In this document: positions 54,214 to 64,000 of the stretch, in pieces
Position numbering within the stretch: position 1 is the first letter of the stretch
Layout: every line of letters begins with the position of its first letter
From: Fidelibacterota bacterium MT.SAG.3
GTDB taxonomy: Bacteria; Fidelibacterota; SORT01
Assembly (NCBI GenBank): GCA_004402895.1
Contig: SORT01000002.1
Span: forward strand, 1 to 64,000
Length of the DNA: 64,000 nt
Reading direction: 5' to 3'
Made by a program: the position numbers and the translations under genes
Notes under the pieces: generated by a model
What the model saw: only the letters and a program-made list of their open reading frames with translations
The model's database searches: none
What the model was told of the DNA's origin: nothing

Positions 54214-54713
54214 GATTACACAGGTATTAGATGTTCCTATGCCTCCTTATAATGTTGGTATTCGCGGTTTGATCTATTGAACATGATTTAATCTGAGTTT
54301 TTTACGAATATCTAGGTTACGAGAATTTCATCTTCTCGTATGATTTCTACTTTATCTTCAAGTAATTTTGATCTGACCTAGCTCCATAGAAATGATCTTT
54401 GGATATCTTTTTGCAGTCTTCTATCTTCAGAATATCCATTTGTATGCTGAAACTTTTTTTGCAATTTACACCCAGACATAACATATCTTGGCAAACATTT
54501 CTGCCTCTTTATGAAATATGTAAATAGTGACTAGTTAACGAAATCAAGTCTAATAAATCTGTTTTTCTCTATTATACATATACGTAAAATCTACTGCTAA
54601 TTTCACTATTTAAAGAGTTCTTTGCCTCCCTTTCAGCATCATCAGAAACTTACTGAGTTAGGTTACCTATAAGTATATTTAGATAAAGATTTGAATCAAA
54701 ATTCTACTCTTAC
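54214..54713. other. AT-rich gap
   Basis: 500 bases between the sigma-like gene and the epimerase. No gene, terminator or repeat that I can support. It should contain the sigma-like gene's promoter. Confidence 0.4.
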
Positions 54714-55667
54714 TCATAAACGGGTGTTATTATTATACCACTCTACATATTTTTTAAGCCCTTCTCGCACCGAAGTTTCCGGCGCATAATCAAGAAGCTG
54801 CTTTGCCTTGTCGATGTTCGCGAATGTTTTATCTACATCTCCCGGTTGCATCGGCAAATTTTCAGTGATCAGCTCACAACCTGTCGACTCCCCAATAAGT
54901 TCAAGAAGTCTGTTCAAATCTACCGTTTCCGATTCACCTATATTAATAATCTCAAAATCGAGATCTCTCTCAACCGCCGCTGCTATTCCCTGAATTATAT
55001 CATCTATATAAGTAAAATCCCTGCGGGAATTGCCGTCTCCATAAATTGAAATAAGATCCCCGTCATAAGCCTTCTTCACAAATTTTGCTATCGCCATTTC
55101 GGGACGTTGTCTCGGACCATATACGGTGAAAAACCGTAAGCAAGTCGCCGAAATTTTGTAAAGATGCCAATAGTTATAGCAGAGAAGTTCGGCAGCTATC
55201 TTGGTGGCGGCATATGGGGAGATCGGATTATTTACATTCATCGTTTCCTTGTAAGGAACATCAGGCGAATTCCCATAAACTGAAGATGATGACGCTAAAA
55301 CCAACCTCCTGATATTATTTTTCTTCATCATCTCCAATATATTAAGCGTTCCGAGCACATTTACCCGATTATATCCGAGTGGATCCTCAATCGACGGTCT
55401 GACACCCGCCTTTGCCGCCAAGTGAACGACTACCTCAAAAGTATGTTCATTGAACACCTTCTTAATAGCCTCTGTTTCCGTAATATCGCCTTCTATCAAT
55501 TCGAATAAATCATGGGAAATTGAAGATTTTAAGTTCTTCTCTTTAACAGCGCGATCATAGAAAGGATCGAAATTATCAAATCCCACCACCATGTTTCCCT
55601 CTTCTAATAACCGTTCACTAAGATGCGAACCGATAAATCCGGCTGCTCCTGTAACAAGTATCTTCAA
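54714..55667 (-). CDS. NAD-dependent UDP-sugar 4-epimerase (UDP-glucuronate type)
   Basis: A 317-residue extended SDR. TGAAGFIGSHL binds NAD, SSSSVYGN holds the catalytic Ser, and YAATK (about residue 152) the Tyr-Lys pair. RFFTVYGPRQRPEMAI and the missing long C-terminal extension fit UDP-glucuronate 4-epimerases or UDP-glucose epimerase relatives. Divergent from the DegT aminotransferase gene to its right, so part of the same sugar-nucleotide locus. Confidence 0.9.
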   Translation of the reverse strand: MKILVTGAAGFIGSHLSERLLEEGNMVVGFDNFDPFYDRAVKEKNLKSSISHDLFELIEGDITETEAIKKVFNEHTFEVVVHLAAKAGVRPSIEDPLGYNRVNVLGTLNILEMMKKNNIRRLVLASSSSVYGNSPDVPYKETMNVNNPISPYAATKIAAELLCYNYWHLYKISATCLRFFTVYGPRQRPEMAIAKFVKKAYDGDLISIYGDGNSRRDFTYIDDIIQGIAAAVERDLDFEIINIGESETVDLNRLLELIGESTGCELITENLPMQPGDVDKTFANIDKAKQLLDYAPETSVREGLKKYVEWYNNNTRL

Positions 55668-55902
55668 TCTTTATAATTTTCCATTGTATTATGCCGTTGA
55701 CTTCAAAGCGACGCAAAATCTACAACTCCGAATGCTGAATTACAATAAAGATTCATTTCGGTTCTCAGGCTAATATATGATCTATCTTCCTGAATTAACT
55801 TGTTTACTTAACACGGCATATCTATAATTACGGGAGAATAAATTTAAAGATATGATCTTGGTCTTTAACTTGTTTAATATTAGGTGTTTATAAGGATAAA
55901 TA

Positions 55903-57015
55903 ATGAAGATAAATATGGCTGATTTAAAGAAACAGCATGATGGAATAAGAGAGGAACTCGACAGCGTAATCAAGGAAGTAATTGACAGCAGCGCCTTTAT
56001 ACTTGGAAGCAAGGTAACTGATTTTGAAAACAGTTATTCCGTATTCACCGGCGCTAAACACACTGTCGGAATGGCATCAGGTACAGGAGCTCTTCACGCT
56101 GCTCTCGTTGCTCTTGATGTAGGCGTCGGAGATGAAGTTATAACCGTTCCGTTTACTTTCGCGGCAACCGTAGAAATGATCTACCTCAGCGGAGCCAAGC
56201 CCGTTTTCGTTGATATTGAGCCCGATAGTTTCACTATGGATGTTTCTAAGATAGAGGATGCCATAACGGATAAAACAAAGGTTATCATGCCTGTTCACCT
56301 ATACGGTCAGATGGCGGATATGGATCGGATCATGGCAATCGCGGAGAAGCATCAACTCAAAGTTATCGAAGATGCTGCTCAGGCGCAGGGAGCCGAATTC
56401 AACGGAGCTCACGCCGGCACCATAGGTGACATAGGAACGTTCAGTTTTTTCCCAGGTAAAAATTTAGGAGCCATGGGCGATGCAGGAGCTTGTACTACTA
56501 ACAGAGACACATTGGCTGAAAAAATGAGGATGATTTTAAATCACGGACAGAGCATTAAATATGAGCACACTATCATCGGCTACAACTATAGGCTTGATTC
56601 AATTCAAGCCGCCGTGCTCGACGTTAAATTGAAAGAGCTCACAAAATGGAATGCCCACCGGAATAAAATCGCATCGGTATATTCTGAAAATCTAAAGGAT
56701 ACAGGTCTGATTCTGCCCATAATAAATGAAAACAGAAACCACGTGTGGCATCAATATGTAATCCGGACAGGGAAAAGAGAAGAGCTTAAGAAAGCCCTTG
56801 CTGAATTGGGTATCGCAACGGCGCTTCATTACCCGATTCCTTTACACTTACAACCCGCTTTTTCTTATCTAAATTATTCTACAGGTGATTTTCCGGTAGC
56901 GGAATTGTGCAGTGAAGAGGTATTATCCTTACCTATGTACCCCGAACTCCCTGAGGAAACCGCTGTTGAGATCTCTCAGGAGATTGTAAAAATCTGCAAA
57001 GAATTGGGAATTTAA
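55903..57015 (+). CDS. DegT/DnrJ/EryC1 sugar aminotransferase
   Basis: A 370-residue PLP enzyme that aminates a 3- or 4-keto sugar nucleotide. GTGALHAAL, then EDAAQAQGAEF (ring Asp), and the Schiff-base Lys in FFPGKNLGAMGDAG. Full length. With the divergent epimerase it suggests an amino sugar in the surface glycan. It ends 5 bases from the convergent TamA-like gene. Confidence 0.93.
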   Translation: MKINMADLKKQHDGIREELDSVIKEVIDSSAFILGSKVTDFENSYSVFTGAKHTVGMASGTGALHAALVALDVGVGDEVITVPFTFAATVEMIYLSGAKPVFVDIEPDSFTMDVSKIEDAITDKTKVIMPVHLYGQMADMDRIMAIAEKHQLKVIEDAAQAQGAEFNGAHAGTIGDIGTFSFFPGKNLGAMGDAGACTTNRDTLAEKMRMILNHGQSIKYEHTIIGYNYRLDSIQAAVLDVKLKELTKWNAHRNKIASVYSENLKDTGLILPIINENRNHVWHQYVIRTGKREELKKALAELGIATALHYPIPLHLQPAFSYLNYSTGDFPVAELCSEEVLSLPMYPELPEETAVEISQEIVKICKELGI

Positions 57016-57020
57016 ATTAG

Positions 57021-58709
57021 TTAAAAGGCGCCGTTCAAGCTCAGATGTATTTTCCCGTTTGAGAAGCTGTCGCCCTCACCGATACCGAAATCGATTCCTA
57101 TTTGACCTACTGCGGTTGAGGTTCTTATCCCCGCTCCGTAAGAGTATCTGCTGATATCTCCTTCCTGCTGTCTGTCGGAGATGAATCCTATATCGGTGAA
57201 AACGAACAAACGGGAAATTTTGCCCGTGATAAGACGATATTCAATATTTGCCCAACCTACACTCGCTCCTCTGAATTGATTTTCCCTATAGCCCCGCAAT
57301 GAAGTCGCGCCCCCGACCCTGAACAGGTCGCTGAAGGGCACTTTCCCATCATCTGTTCTAACGTTGAACGCATGGATGTTCAAAGAGATAATACTTCGAT
57401 TTGTAATTCCAATATAATATTCCGCTATCAAACTCACCCTTCTTCCACCCTCGCCTTTCTTCCCTGATTCTTTTCTAAGCGCAGTGCTGACGCTGGTCTC
57501 ATAATAAAATCCCTTTAGCGGATTAGCCGGGAAATCTCTGTCATCATAAGTAAAGCCCCCTGTAACAAGATAAATTGAGTGATCGACCAAACCATATTCC
57601 TCCTGAGCGAATGAGCGGGCGCTTATATTCTCCCGGGCGCTTTCGCCAAAAAGAGTCAGGTTGATTGAAAAGGGAATTTTCACCCTCACTTCAGAGTTTC
57701 GTTTCAGATATGAAGAGTCTTGAACCAACTGCGAAAATCCCAAACCTAATTTTAAATTCAGATCGAACGGATACGGCTCCTCATAGCTTAATTTCAATTC
57801 CTCCGTATTCCTGTCCTCCTTGCTCCATTTTGCCTGGAGTCTCCGCCCGCTGCCGAATAGATTCCCGAATCCGAAATCGAGAGATCCGGTAAAGTATCCG
57901 TCACTTCCTCCGGAACTTTCGGGAATATATCCTATGATCCCCTGCATCCTGTTGGCGCTCGATTCTTCTAAGTTCACGATTAGAGCCTTTGAGCCGTTCA
58001 AGCCTGAGCTGATGCCCAATTGCTTCGCATTAGAGATATATCCCAATCGATTTAGGGAGGACAAGCGCCTGTCAAATCCCGTTATGCTGTATTTCATACC
58101 TTTATTGAATTGCATCTCATTAAGTAAGAATCTCGGGTTTGTATTTTCATTACCTCTGAATAACACACTGTCGATCTCTATCAGTTCACCCGCTTCCAAA
58201 TCAAATTCAAGAACGACTTCATGCTCACTTTCAGAATGCAGGATCACGGAATTCACGATCACCTTAGATAAAGGGTAGCCTCTCTCGGCTAATTCGGTTG
58301 ACATTTTTACCGCCTCGTTTCTGATCAGTTCTTTACTTATATTCTCTCCCTCAAAATCACCGAGACTCTCTTCTCCAATTATGTCACTGTTTTTCAAGCG
58401 GCTCTTACCGAAACTATATGATTTTCCCTCATTCATCAGCAAATTCATTTTGGTAATTTTTTTACTCTTCATAAGAGAAAATCTGTCGATGACTGCATCG
58501 AAATAACCTCTCTCTCGATACAGCAACAAGATCCTGTCGCTGAGCTGCTTTGCGTTCTCTTTGGAATATCTGTTCAACAGCTGCTCAATGTCAGCAGCCT
58601 CTCTTTCGCTTACTCCGGAGTGTTCAAACTCAATAGATTGTGAAAAGGCGAATGTCCAGCCTGTCAGTGAAATCAGAATGACTAATAATATGGATTTCGC
58701 TAAAACCAT
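57021..58709 (-). CDS. BamA/TamA-like outer-membrane protein with POTRA domains
   Basis: A 562-residue Omp85-family protein. It has a signal peptide (1-24, ending AFSQS), about 210 residues containing POTRA-like domains (LYRERGYFDAVIDRF, ELAERGYPLSKV), then a 16-strand-type barrel with the conserved lid-lock motif LRGYRENQFRG and a C-terminal aromatic beta-signal (HLSLNGAF). It is shorter than BamA, closer to TamA or patatin-type translocators. Its start overlaps the giant barrel gene by 10 bases, so its client may be that protein. Confidence 0.88.
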   Translation of the reverse strand: MVLAKSILLVILISLTGWTFAFSQSIEFEHSGVSEREAADIEQLLNRYSKENAKQLSDRILLLYRERGYFDAVIDRFSLMKSKKITKMNLLMNEGKSYSFGKSRLKNSDIIGEESLGDFEGENISKELIRNEAVKMSTELAERGYPLSKVIVNSVILHSESEHEVVLEFDLEAGELIEIDSVLFRGNENTNPRFLLNEMQFNKGMKYSITGFDRRLSSLNRLGYISNAKQLGISSGLNGSKALIVNLEESSANRMQGIIGYIPESSGGSDGYFTGSLDFGFGNLFGSGRRLQAKWSKEDRNTEELKLSYEEPYPFDLNLKLGLGFSQLVQDSSYLKRNSEVRVKIPFSINLTLFGESARENISARSFAQEEYGLVDHSIYLVTGGFTYDDRDFPANPLKGFYYETSVSTALRKESGKKGEGGRRVSLIAEYYIGITNRSIISLNIHAFNVRTDDGKVPFSDLFRVGGATSLRGYRENQFRGASVGWANIEYRLITGKISRLFVFTDIGFISDRQQEGDISRYSYGAGIRTSTAVGQIGIDFGIGEGDSFSNGKIHLSLNGAF

Positions 58710-61700
58710 GCTCTAACTTCCGCTTTACCCACATGACGTGTATCGCGGAAGGATTCATTCCTCCCTTCATATGTTAACATGGCGTTCAAGTTACTTCCCA
58801 TTTTGTAGTCAAAGCTGAGGCTCCATTTATAGCTATCTCCCTCTTTAAGTCCATTCGCCATTTCAAATGTCAGCGGAGCGCCGTTTGGGGTAACTCCGAC
58901 GTGCGCCCACGAAGTCAGAAATCGTACCATCCCCCTTCCCTTGAGAAAATAATTATTTCTTAGCTCTATCTCTGTAAGACTTGCCTTCAGATCGTTTGAG
59001 GAAAGTCTATCCACATCCCTGCCGACAGTTAATTTAGCGCCGAATTCTACTCTGCTTGAAGGAAGACGTGAGAGATCAATGCTGACTTCATTGGATATTA
59101 TATCCCTGCCTCTTCGAAGTGACGAAGAAAAAGAGCGGAGAGTTGAAGAGCGACTTCCCTCAATATCATATCTGGTTTTCGTTGAACGGGTTTGTCTCCA
59201 TCTGAAAGATGCCTCTTTTGTCAGGCTCTCTTCACCACCGGTAATAAATTGATTATTAAAATTCTCTAAATATCTATATCTCAAACGTAAATAACTTCCG
59301 TTTCTCCGTTTGAACATTGTCAGATCCTCCTCAAAAGTCAGGTTCCCCAATAGAGTGCTGTCAGGATTTCTGAATTTGGAAGGTTCGAGGCGGAGCAGAG
59401 CGCCGGTGTCGGAATCTTTTGATTTTTCGTCGATCCTGATAAAAGTTCGAGAGCTCACACCCTGCCAGAAACCTGATTTTGCCCGCCTATTTCTTCTATT
59501 AGCGTTCAATCGTTTAGGTTCGATCATAAATCTCATACTCACCCGGATATCTGTTACTGGTTCATAATTGTCCGTTTGTCTTGTCCTGAGTATAAAATCT
59601 CCGCTGATGTCAGGAACATATTCATTGGCATCTTCATCAAATCGGAAATTTCCTCTTCCCTCCTCAACTTTCAGGTATACACGTTCGATTCCGGCAAGTA
59701 GTTCGCTTGCCGCTCTGTAGTCAATTACCAGACGCAGCGCTCCGTTCATCGGGTGCAGGTCGGAACGCATGTCTATCAGATTCGATTGAGAATTTGACGA
59801 ATTATCCTTGAACACTCCTTTAAACTCCCGCGTTCTTCTTGAAAACCGTAAATTGGCTGAATAGATCTTAGTTGATGGAATCTCAATTCCGAGAGTTTTA
59901 GAAACCGCTTTTGAACGTGGTACCGACAGTCTGTCCAGACGCTCTTCGTCATTGCGAATAGTGTATTCCGTGAGAAGATTAAGCGGACCGATATTTTTTA
60001 TTTCTATTCCTGCAAAATATTCCTTATATTTGAATCCGCTGTTCAAACTATCGCTATCCTCTTTATCCTCAAACTCAAAACCGAAAACGGGTGTGAAATT
60101 ATTCCAATTCTTTTTTAAACGACCCTTTCTTCTTTTCCATTCGCTCTTGATCACTCCGTCATTCGTTTTTGAGTCTAAAATTTCCTGGTTCAGCTTGATA
60201 TTTCCGAGAAAACGGATATTTTTTTCTCCACCGATCTCAATCCGGTCCGATCTCCATTCGTTCTCTACTTCAAGCCTCCCGAATCTGCCGTACAGTTCAT
60301 CTGAACCTCTGCTTTTGATTTTTGCCCCGCCTTCCATGATAGTTTCCGTTCCCTCAAGCCCTACAGGCTTATTCCATCTTCTGTCAAATTCAATTTCATC
60401 GATCCGATCCAAACTGTTGAATTCTTCCGCTATCCTTCGGATGTACGAGTCGAATATCACTCCTCCTTTATCAGGCGCAGTTGTATTAAAGACTCCTTTG
60501 ATGAGCAAGGCGCTTCCCGTGTTATCTTTGTCATTGAGAGATGAAAACGTGTTCTTATCTTTGCTGCTCAATCCGATCTCCGTTTGGATGCTGATCTTTT
60601 CCGAAGGCTGTACAGCCAAATTGAAACTTACTATCGATTGAGCTGACGGCGACCGAATTCTTTTTTTCGCAATATAGGAGCCGTTCCCACTTCCTACATA
60701 TTCGAAATAAAAATTTCCCTGAGGCGAAACAAGCAGAGAATCGCCCAACTTATTGTCATAATCTCCATTCCCTTCACCCACCTGAGTAAAAAACACCGAC
60801 CATACGCCGTTAAACGTTCCATCCTGGTTCAAACCGACATACTTGAAGACCGAATCTCCTTTTAGGGAACTGAAAATTTTATTATAAGCGCCTTTATCCT
60901 TCCCGACCTTGTTGCCGCCGTCAACGAAAACGTTTTCTTCATCAGTGGAGGCGAGCGCTGAAAGTTCCGACTCACTGAAAGTGGTTCCGATCGGATTATC
61001 ACGGTCATCCGATTCTCTGATAAACCGACCTCCAAACCTGACCTTTCCGGCGATGATTTCCGTTGTCAACGAAGACGCCAACACACTTCGATTATAGCTC
61101 CTGTCCGAGAATTCGTAATCAACTGCAATTCGTGAATCGGAGGAAATGATGCGATATGGAGTGAATGTCAGCTCGGCATTTGAATAATCGATTACATAAT
61201 CTTTAGTTTCACCCCTCGACATTTTTTCGCCGTCAATATATACGTTTTCGGAACCCGCGATTATAAATACCGCCAAATTACCTTCATCCCCGATAAGGCG
61301 GTAGGGTCCTTGATTTCCTTCTACCCCATTGAACGACAGGGTCCTGAATTTACCTCTGCTCACAGCGCCGGTGACCATGACAGTTGTGCCACCTACGTCA
61401 GCGCTGCCACTGCCTCCTTGCAGTTTTCTTCTATAATTAGCGAAGTTCGAGCCGCTCAGATTAACACTGATATCTCCAAGAGTAAGCTCAAAATTCTCTC
61501 CGGTCAATCCCACATAGACTTTATCTATCTCCTTCAGAGTCTGCGTATTTCCTTCCGGCTGGATCGGACTGTTTTGATCGGTCATAGACGCAATGAGATT
61601 TATGCCGTCGGAAATTTCTCCTTCCATTTGAATCCGCAAACTGGAATTCAGAGAGAGTCCTTCATTTGTTCCCACCTTCACTCCCCGCACCAAAGAACCA

Positions 61701-62173
61701 TGTGTATTCAAACGTTCATCTCGAATTGGAGCCGTGCTGCGAATTGTTTTATCAGTCTGTGGATTGATTTTGACAAGAGACACCGAATCGTCCTCCGGAG
61801 AGATAAACCCTGTCCAATATTGCGCTACTATCGGTTCAAAGGGCTGATTTGTTTGATACGACAGCAGGAGGGAATCATATTCAATCGCACTGCCGGTTAA
61901 TTTTAACACGCCGTTCATGTAATCAATTACGTAATCCATATTGAGCCGAAGAGTATCGTTTTTAGAAATCACTGTCTCAGAATTTTCTCTGATATGCCGA
62001 TGAGGTAGAGGGTACACCGATGAATCAGGATATATTTTAATTTGTACTTCCCTGTCACGCACAGAGCGGTTCCTGATAATTTCTATCTCTTGAGCGTTAA
62101 CTTCCTGTAACACACCGATTCCAATCAGTGCGAATAATATTAACTGAAATTTATATGATGAGAAATGTATCAT
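58700..62173 (-). CDS. Giant outer-membrane beta-barrel-type protein
   Basis: A 1157-residue secreted protein. It has a signal peptide ending VNAQE, a beta-rich N-terminus with repeated Y-x-I-D-Y motifs (LRLNMDYVIDYMNGVLKLTG, ETKDYVIDYSNAELTFTP), and then several hundred residues of alternating polar/hydrophobic strands rich in Arg and Asn, ending in an aromatic (VRAWF), a barrel-type C-terminus. It recalls in style the large SprA-like barrels of the FCB group but is half their length, and I do not assign it to a family. Coupled to both neighbours by overlaps (4 and 10 bases). Confidence 0.75.
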   Translation of the reverse strand: MIHFSSYKFQLILFALIGIGVLQEVNAQEIEIIRNRSVRDREVQIKIYPDSSVYPLPHRHIRENSETVISKNDTLRLNMDYVIDYMNGVLKLTGSAIEYDSLLLSYQTNQPFEPIVAQYWTGFISPEDDSVSLVKINPQTDKTIRSTAPIRDERLNTHGSLVRGVKVGTNEGLSLNSSLRIQMEGEISDGINLIASMTDQNSPIQPEGNTQTLKEIDKVYVGLTGENFELTLGDISVNLSGSNFANYRRKLQGGSGSADVGGTTVMVTGAVSRGKFRTLSFNGVEGNQGPYRLIGDEGNLAVFIIAGSENVYIDGEKMSRGETKDYVIDYSNAELTFTPYRIISSDSRIAVDYEFSDRSYNRSVLASSLTTEIIAGKVRFGGRFIRESDDRDNPIGTTFSESELSALASTDEENVFVDGGNKVGKDKGAYNKIFSSLKGDSVFKYVGLNQDGTFNGVWSVFFTQVGEGNGDYDNKLGDSLLVSPQGNFYFEYVGSGNGSYIAKKRIRSPSAQSIVSFNLAVQPSEKISIQTEIGLSSKDKNTFSSLNDKDNTGSALLIKGVFNTTAPDKGGVIFDSYIRRIAEEFNSLDRIDEIEFDRRWNKPVGLEGTETIMEGGAKIKSRGSDELYGRFGRLEVENEWRSDRIEIGGEKNIRFLGNIKLNQEILDSKTNDGVIKSEWKRRKGRLKKNWNNFTPVFGFEFEDKEDSDSLNSGFKYKEYFAGIEIKNIGPLNLLTEYTIRNDEERLDRLSVPRSKAVSKTLGIEIPSTKIYSANLRFSRRTREFKGVFKDNSSNSQSNLIDMRSDLHPMNGALRLVIDYRAASELLAGIERVYLKVEEGRGNFRFDEDANEYVPDISGDFILRTRQTDNYEPVTDIRVSMRFMIEPKRLNANRRNRRAKSGFWQGVSSRTFIRIDEKSKDSDTGALLRLEPSKFRNPDSTLLGNLTFEEDLTMFKRRNGSYLRLRYRYLENFNNQFITGGEESLTKEASFRWRQTRSTKTRYDIEGSRSSTLRSFSSSLRRGRDIISNEVSIDLSRLPSSRVEFGAKLTVGRDVDRLSSNDLKASLTEIELRNNYFLKGRGMVRFLTSWAHVGVTPNGAPLTFEMANGLKEGDSYKWSLSFDYKMGSNLNAMLTYEGRNESFRDTRHVGKAEVRAWF

Positions 62174-63060
62174 CTCTTCTTGAGCTGTAAGATCTTGTTG
62201 CTCCGGGAATCCAACAGGTATAGCTCGTTCCCTCTGACAGCGATATCAACCGGAGCTGTTAATTGGCTTTCGAGTTCTGAAAGTTTTATCTCTGAATACG
62301 CATCGCTGTTTTCTTGAAAAATGAAAATTGAATTCAGTTCGATGTCCAGCAGGAAAACTTCTCCATCGCTTCCGACAGATAAAGCGGTCGCCGCCATGAT
62401 TATCCCTTCACCTCTTGAGAATAGAAAATTCCCGAATTCATCATAATATAAAAGCATATTCCTTGCAACATCGGCTACAACAACTTTCTCATCAGGAGTT
62501 ATTCCGATGCTCCCCGGTTCGATTATATTTCCCTCCGCATATCCTAATCCACCAAACTCCAAAAGAAATTTCCCTTCAAGGGAATATTTCAGCAATTTAC
62601 CGTTGAACGAATCTGAGAGATACAAATTACCGCGAGCCGATTGAGCCACACCAGCCGGATACTCGAATTCTCCTTCTTCGAATCCTCCGCTGCCGTCCAG
62701 AATAGATATAAAATTCAGCTCCCTGTCATACCTTTGAATTCGATGATTATTCCGATCTGCCACAAAAACGTCCAAGGATGTGACCCAGATAGCCGATGGT
62801 GAATCGAACTGCTCCTCCTGCCATCCGAATCCACCTATAAATCCTAAAACTTCACCCTTTTTTGAAATCCGTAAAAGCCTGTTATTCCGCTGATCAAGAG
62901 CATAAAAATCGCCTGACTGCGAGATATCGAAATTCGTCAGTTCAGCCCCATTATCGAGACCCTCTATTTTCAGCTCTCGGCTGACCTCCCAGGTCGACTG
63001 TGCTTTGAGAGAAAGCTGCAATAGGGATATGAGCAAGATTAGGATAATTCTATTTGTCAA
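62170..63060 (-). CDS. Secreted NHL-type beta-propeller
   Basis: A 296-residue protein with a signal peptide (1-20, ending LSLKAQS) and about six NHL blades, for example DQRNNRLLRISKKGEVLGF, VADRNNHRIQRYDREL, LSDSFNGKLLKYSLEGK and LDSRSNKILQLKKR. Propellers of this kind bind proteins or glycans. The end overlaps the giant barrel gene by 4 bases, so a periplasmic partner of that barrel is likely. Confidence 0.88.
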   Translation of the reverse strand: MTNRIILILLISLLQLSLKAQSTWEVSRELKIEGLDNGAELTNFDISQSGDFYALDQRNNRLLRISKKGEVLGFIGGFGWQEEQFDSPSAIWVTSLDVFVADRNNHRIQRYDRELNFISILDGSGGFEEGEFEYPAGVAQSARGNLYLSDSFNGKLLKYSLEGKFLLEFGGLGYAEGNIIEPGSIGITPDEKVVVADVARNMLLYYDEFGNFLFSRGEGIIMAATALSVGSDGEVFLLDIELNSIFIFQENSDAYSEIKLSELESQLTAPVDIAVRGNELYLLDSRSNKILQLKKR

Positions 63061-63186
63061 CGTTCACTCCGGAAACGGCTCCATTGTTTTGCAATTACTT
63101 TAGGTTATAAATCTGTTCTTACTACCTGTAACTGTTAACTGGAGCGTTCCTCCGGGCTATTGGTTGAGAGTGATGAAAGAGTATTT

Positions 63187-63960
63187 TCAACTGTTACTCT
63201 TTGCGCCGGCTCTTTGAGGAACTTGACTCGAGTAATACTGATATAAACCATAACTGCCGATAATTATCAATATTATGCTGACTATTTGTGCTTGAGTGAA
63301 TGCTCCGAAAAACAGATCGTTTTTCCGATAATATTCCACTATGAAACGCTGAATTCCGGATAAAACAAGATAATACCAAAGCGGTATCCAATTTGATTCA
63401 ATTTTCTTTCTATTATACCAGATGATCGCGAAAATTGCGAATAGCGCTGTCATCTCGTATAGTTGAGTGGGGTGTACAGGAAAGTCAACAGGATCGATCC
63501 CGTTTGGAAAGGCTACTCCCCATGAAACATCTGTCGGTTTTCCCCAATCGTCTCCGACAAGGAAACAGCCTATTCTTCCTATTCCATGTCCCAACGCCAA
63601 TAGAGGAGCCGTAATTCCTGCTACCATGCCTACGGATAAATTCAATTTACGAGTCCAATAAATGGTCGCGATCATTCCTCCGATAAATCCGCCATACCAC
63701 ACAAGACCGGCTCCTGAAAAAATCATTCCTATAGGATCCCTTAGAACAGAATCAAAATATATCAGAAGAAAATTCAGTTTGGCTCCAGCCACTCCGCCTA
63801 ACGCCGCCGCCATAACCAATTCGTACGCGAGTTCAGGGTCTTTTTTATTTCTGCTCAGTTCTTTTCTAAGCAGCCACGCGCATGTTAGAAAGGCAAATGC
63901 CATCATGAATCCAAAACTTGTAATCTGTATTGGACCGAATTTGAATAGAATTGGGTACAC
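63187..63960 (-). CDS. lgt: Prolipoprotein diacylglyceryl transferase
   Basis: A 257-residue inner-membrane enzyme that adds diacylglycerol to lipobox cysteines, the first step for every lipoprotein in this window. It has about seven helices. The Lgt signature is HGIGRIGCFLVGDDWG (about residues 124-139), preceded by YGGFIGG, and the conserved His and Tyr in HPTQLYE. Full length. 126 bases upstream of the propeller gene on the same strand. Confidence 0.96.
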   Translation of the reverse strand: MYPILFKFGPIQITSFGFMMAFAFLTCAWLLRKELSRNKKDPELAYELVMAAALGGVAGAKLNFLLIYFDSVLRDPIGMIFSGAGLVWYGGFIGGMIATIYWTRKLNLSVGMVAGITAPLLALGHGIGRIGCFLVGDDWGKPTDVSWGVAFPNGIDPVDFPVHPTQLYEMTALFAIFAIIWYNRKKIESNWIPLWYYLVLSGIQRFIVEYYRKNDLFFGAFTQAQIVSIILIIIGSYGLYQYYSSQVPQRAGAKSNS

Positions 63961-64000
63961 TTCTGAATTTACTCCTTATCTGTGCTTATACTGTTTGTTT

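Overview
The window reads as about 64 kb of chromosome from an uncultured Gram-negative bacterium. Evidence for an outer membrane is a TamA/BamA-like barrel, a giant outer-membrane protein, a barrel-ended metalloprotease and Lgt. The SUF iron-sulfur pathway, heavy use of TTG starts and the OM protein style suggest the FCB group (Neomarinimicrobiota/Marinimicrobia-like). That placement is inference only, since no rRNA or other marker gene is present.

Layout. 1-222 is an exact inverted copy of part of a nonapeptide-repeat gene at 14.6-14.8 kb, joined at a 6-bp overlap to a half sufS gene. This is probably an amplification or assembly chimera. 223-5154 is a SUF operon on the minus strand (DUF309, sufC, sufB, sufD, Rieske ferredoxin, sufS) behind a palindromic operator. 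5.4-9.9 kb holds a truncated subtilase, an aconitase paralogue lacking one cluster cysteine, dispersed repeats and tRNA fragments. 9.9-18 kb holds a PrsW-like protease, a metalloprotease/propeller/barrel protein, the 45-unit nonapeptide membrane protein and an RsbU/RsbV/RsbW partner-switching module.

18-32.6 kb is an accessory island. Single genes (Ni-binding/cyclase fusion, erythromycin-esterase-like lipoprotein, M28 peptidase, an interrupted lipoprotein) are separated by a dispersed repeat family. A catalytic-domain-only tyrosine recombinase, two HNH proteins, a membrane protein and a DUF4440-like lipoprotein lie between two inverted repeats 5.4 kb apart. A second DUF4440-like lipoprotein, a tandem copy of the first, and a Yip1 protein follow.

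33-45 kb is core metabolism: an aconitase/DJ-1/fumarase operon on the minus strand, then on the plus strand DUF512, der, lepA, a CPBP protease, a thioesterase and two tandem isocitrate-dehydrogenase-like genes, the second with a degenerate cofactor site. 45-57 kb is a surface-polysaccharide locus with sugar-nucleotide enzymes, cupins, a kinase/nucleotidyltransferase fusion, gene remnants and a sigma-like regulator whose ribosome binding site can be hidden in a hairpin. 57-64 kb is a coupled outer-membrane operon (propeller, giant barrel, TamA-like) behind lgt.

The most interesting candidates are the nonapeptide-repeat protein, the inverted-repeat-bounded recombinase/HNH module, the cyclase cassette between tRNA-like repeats, the sigma-like gene with a sequestered Shine-Dalgarno, and the two degenerate TCA-cycle paralogues.
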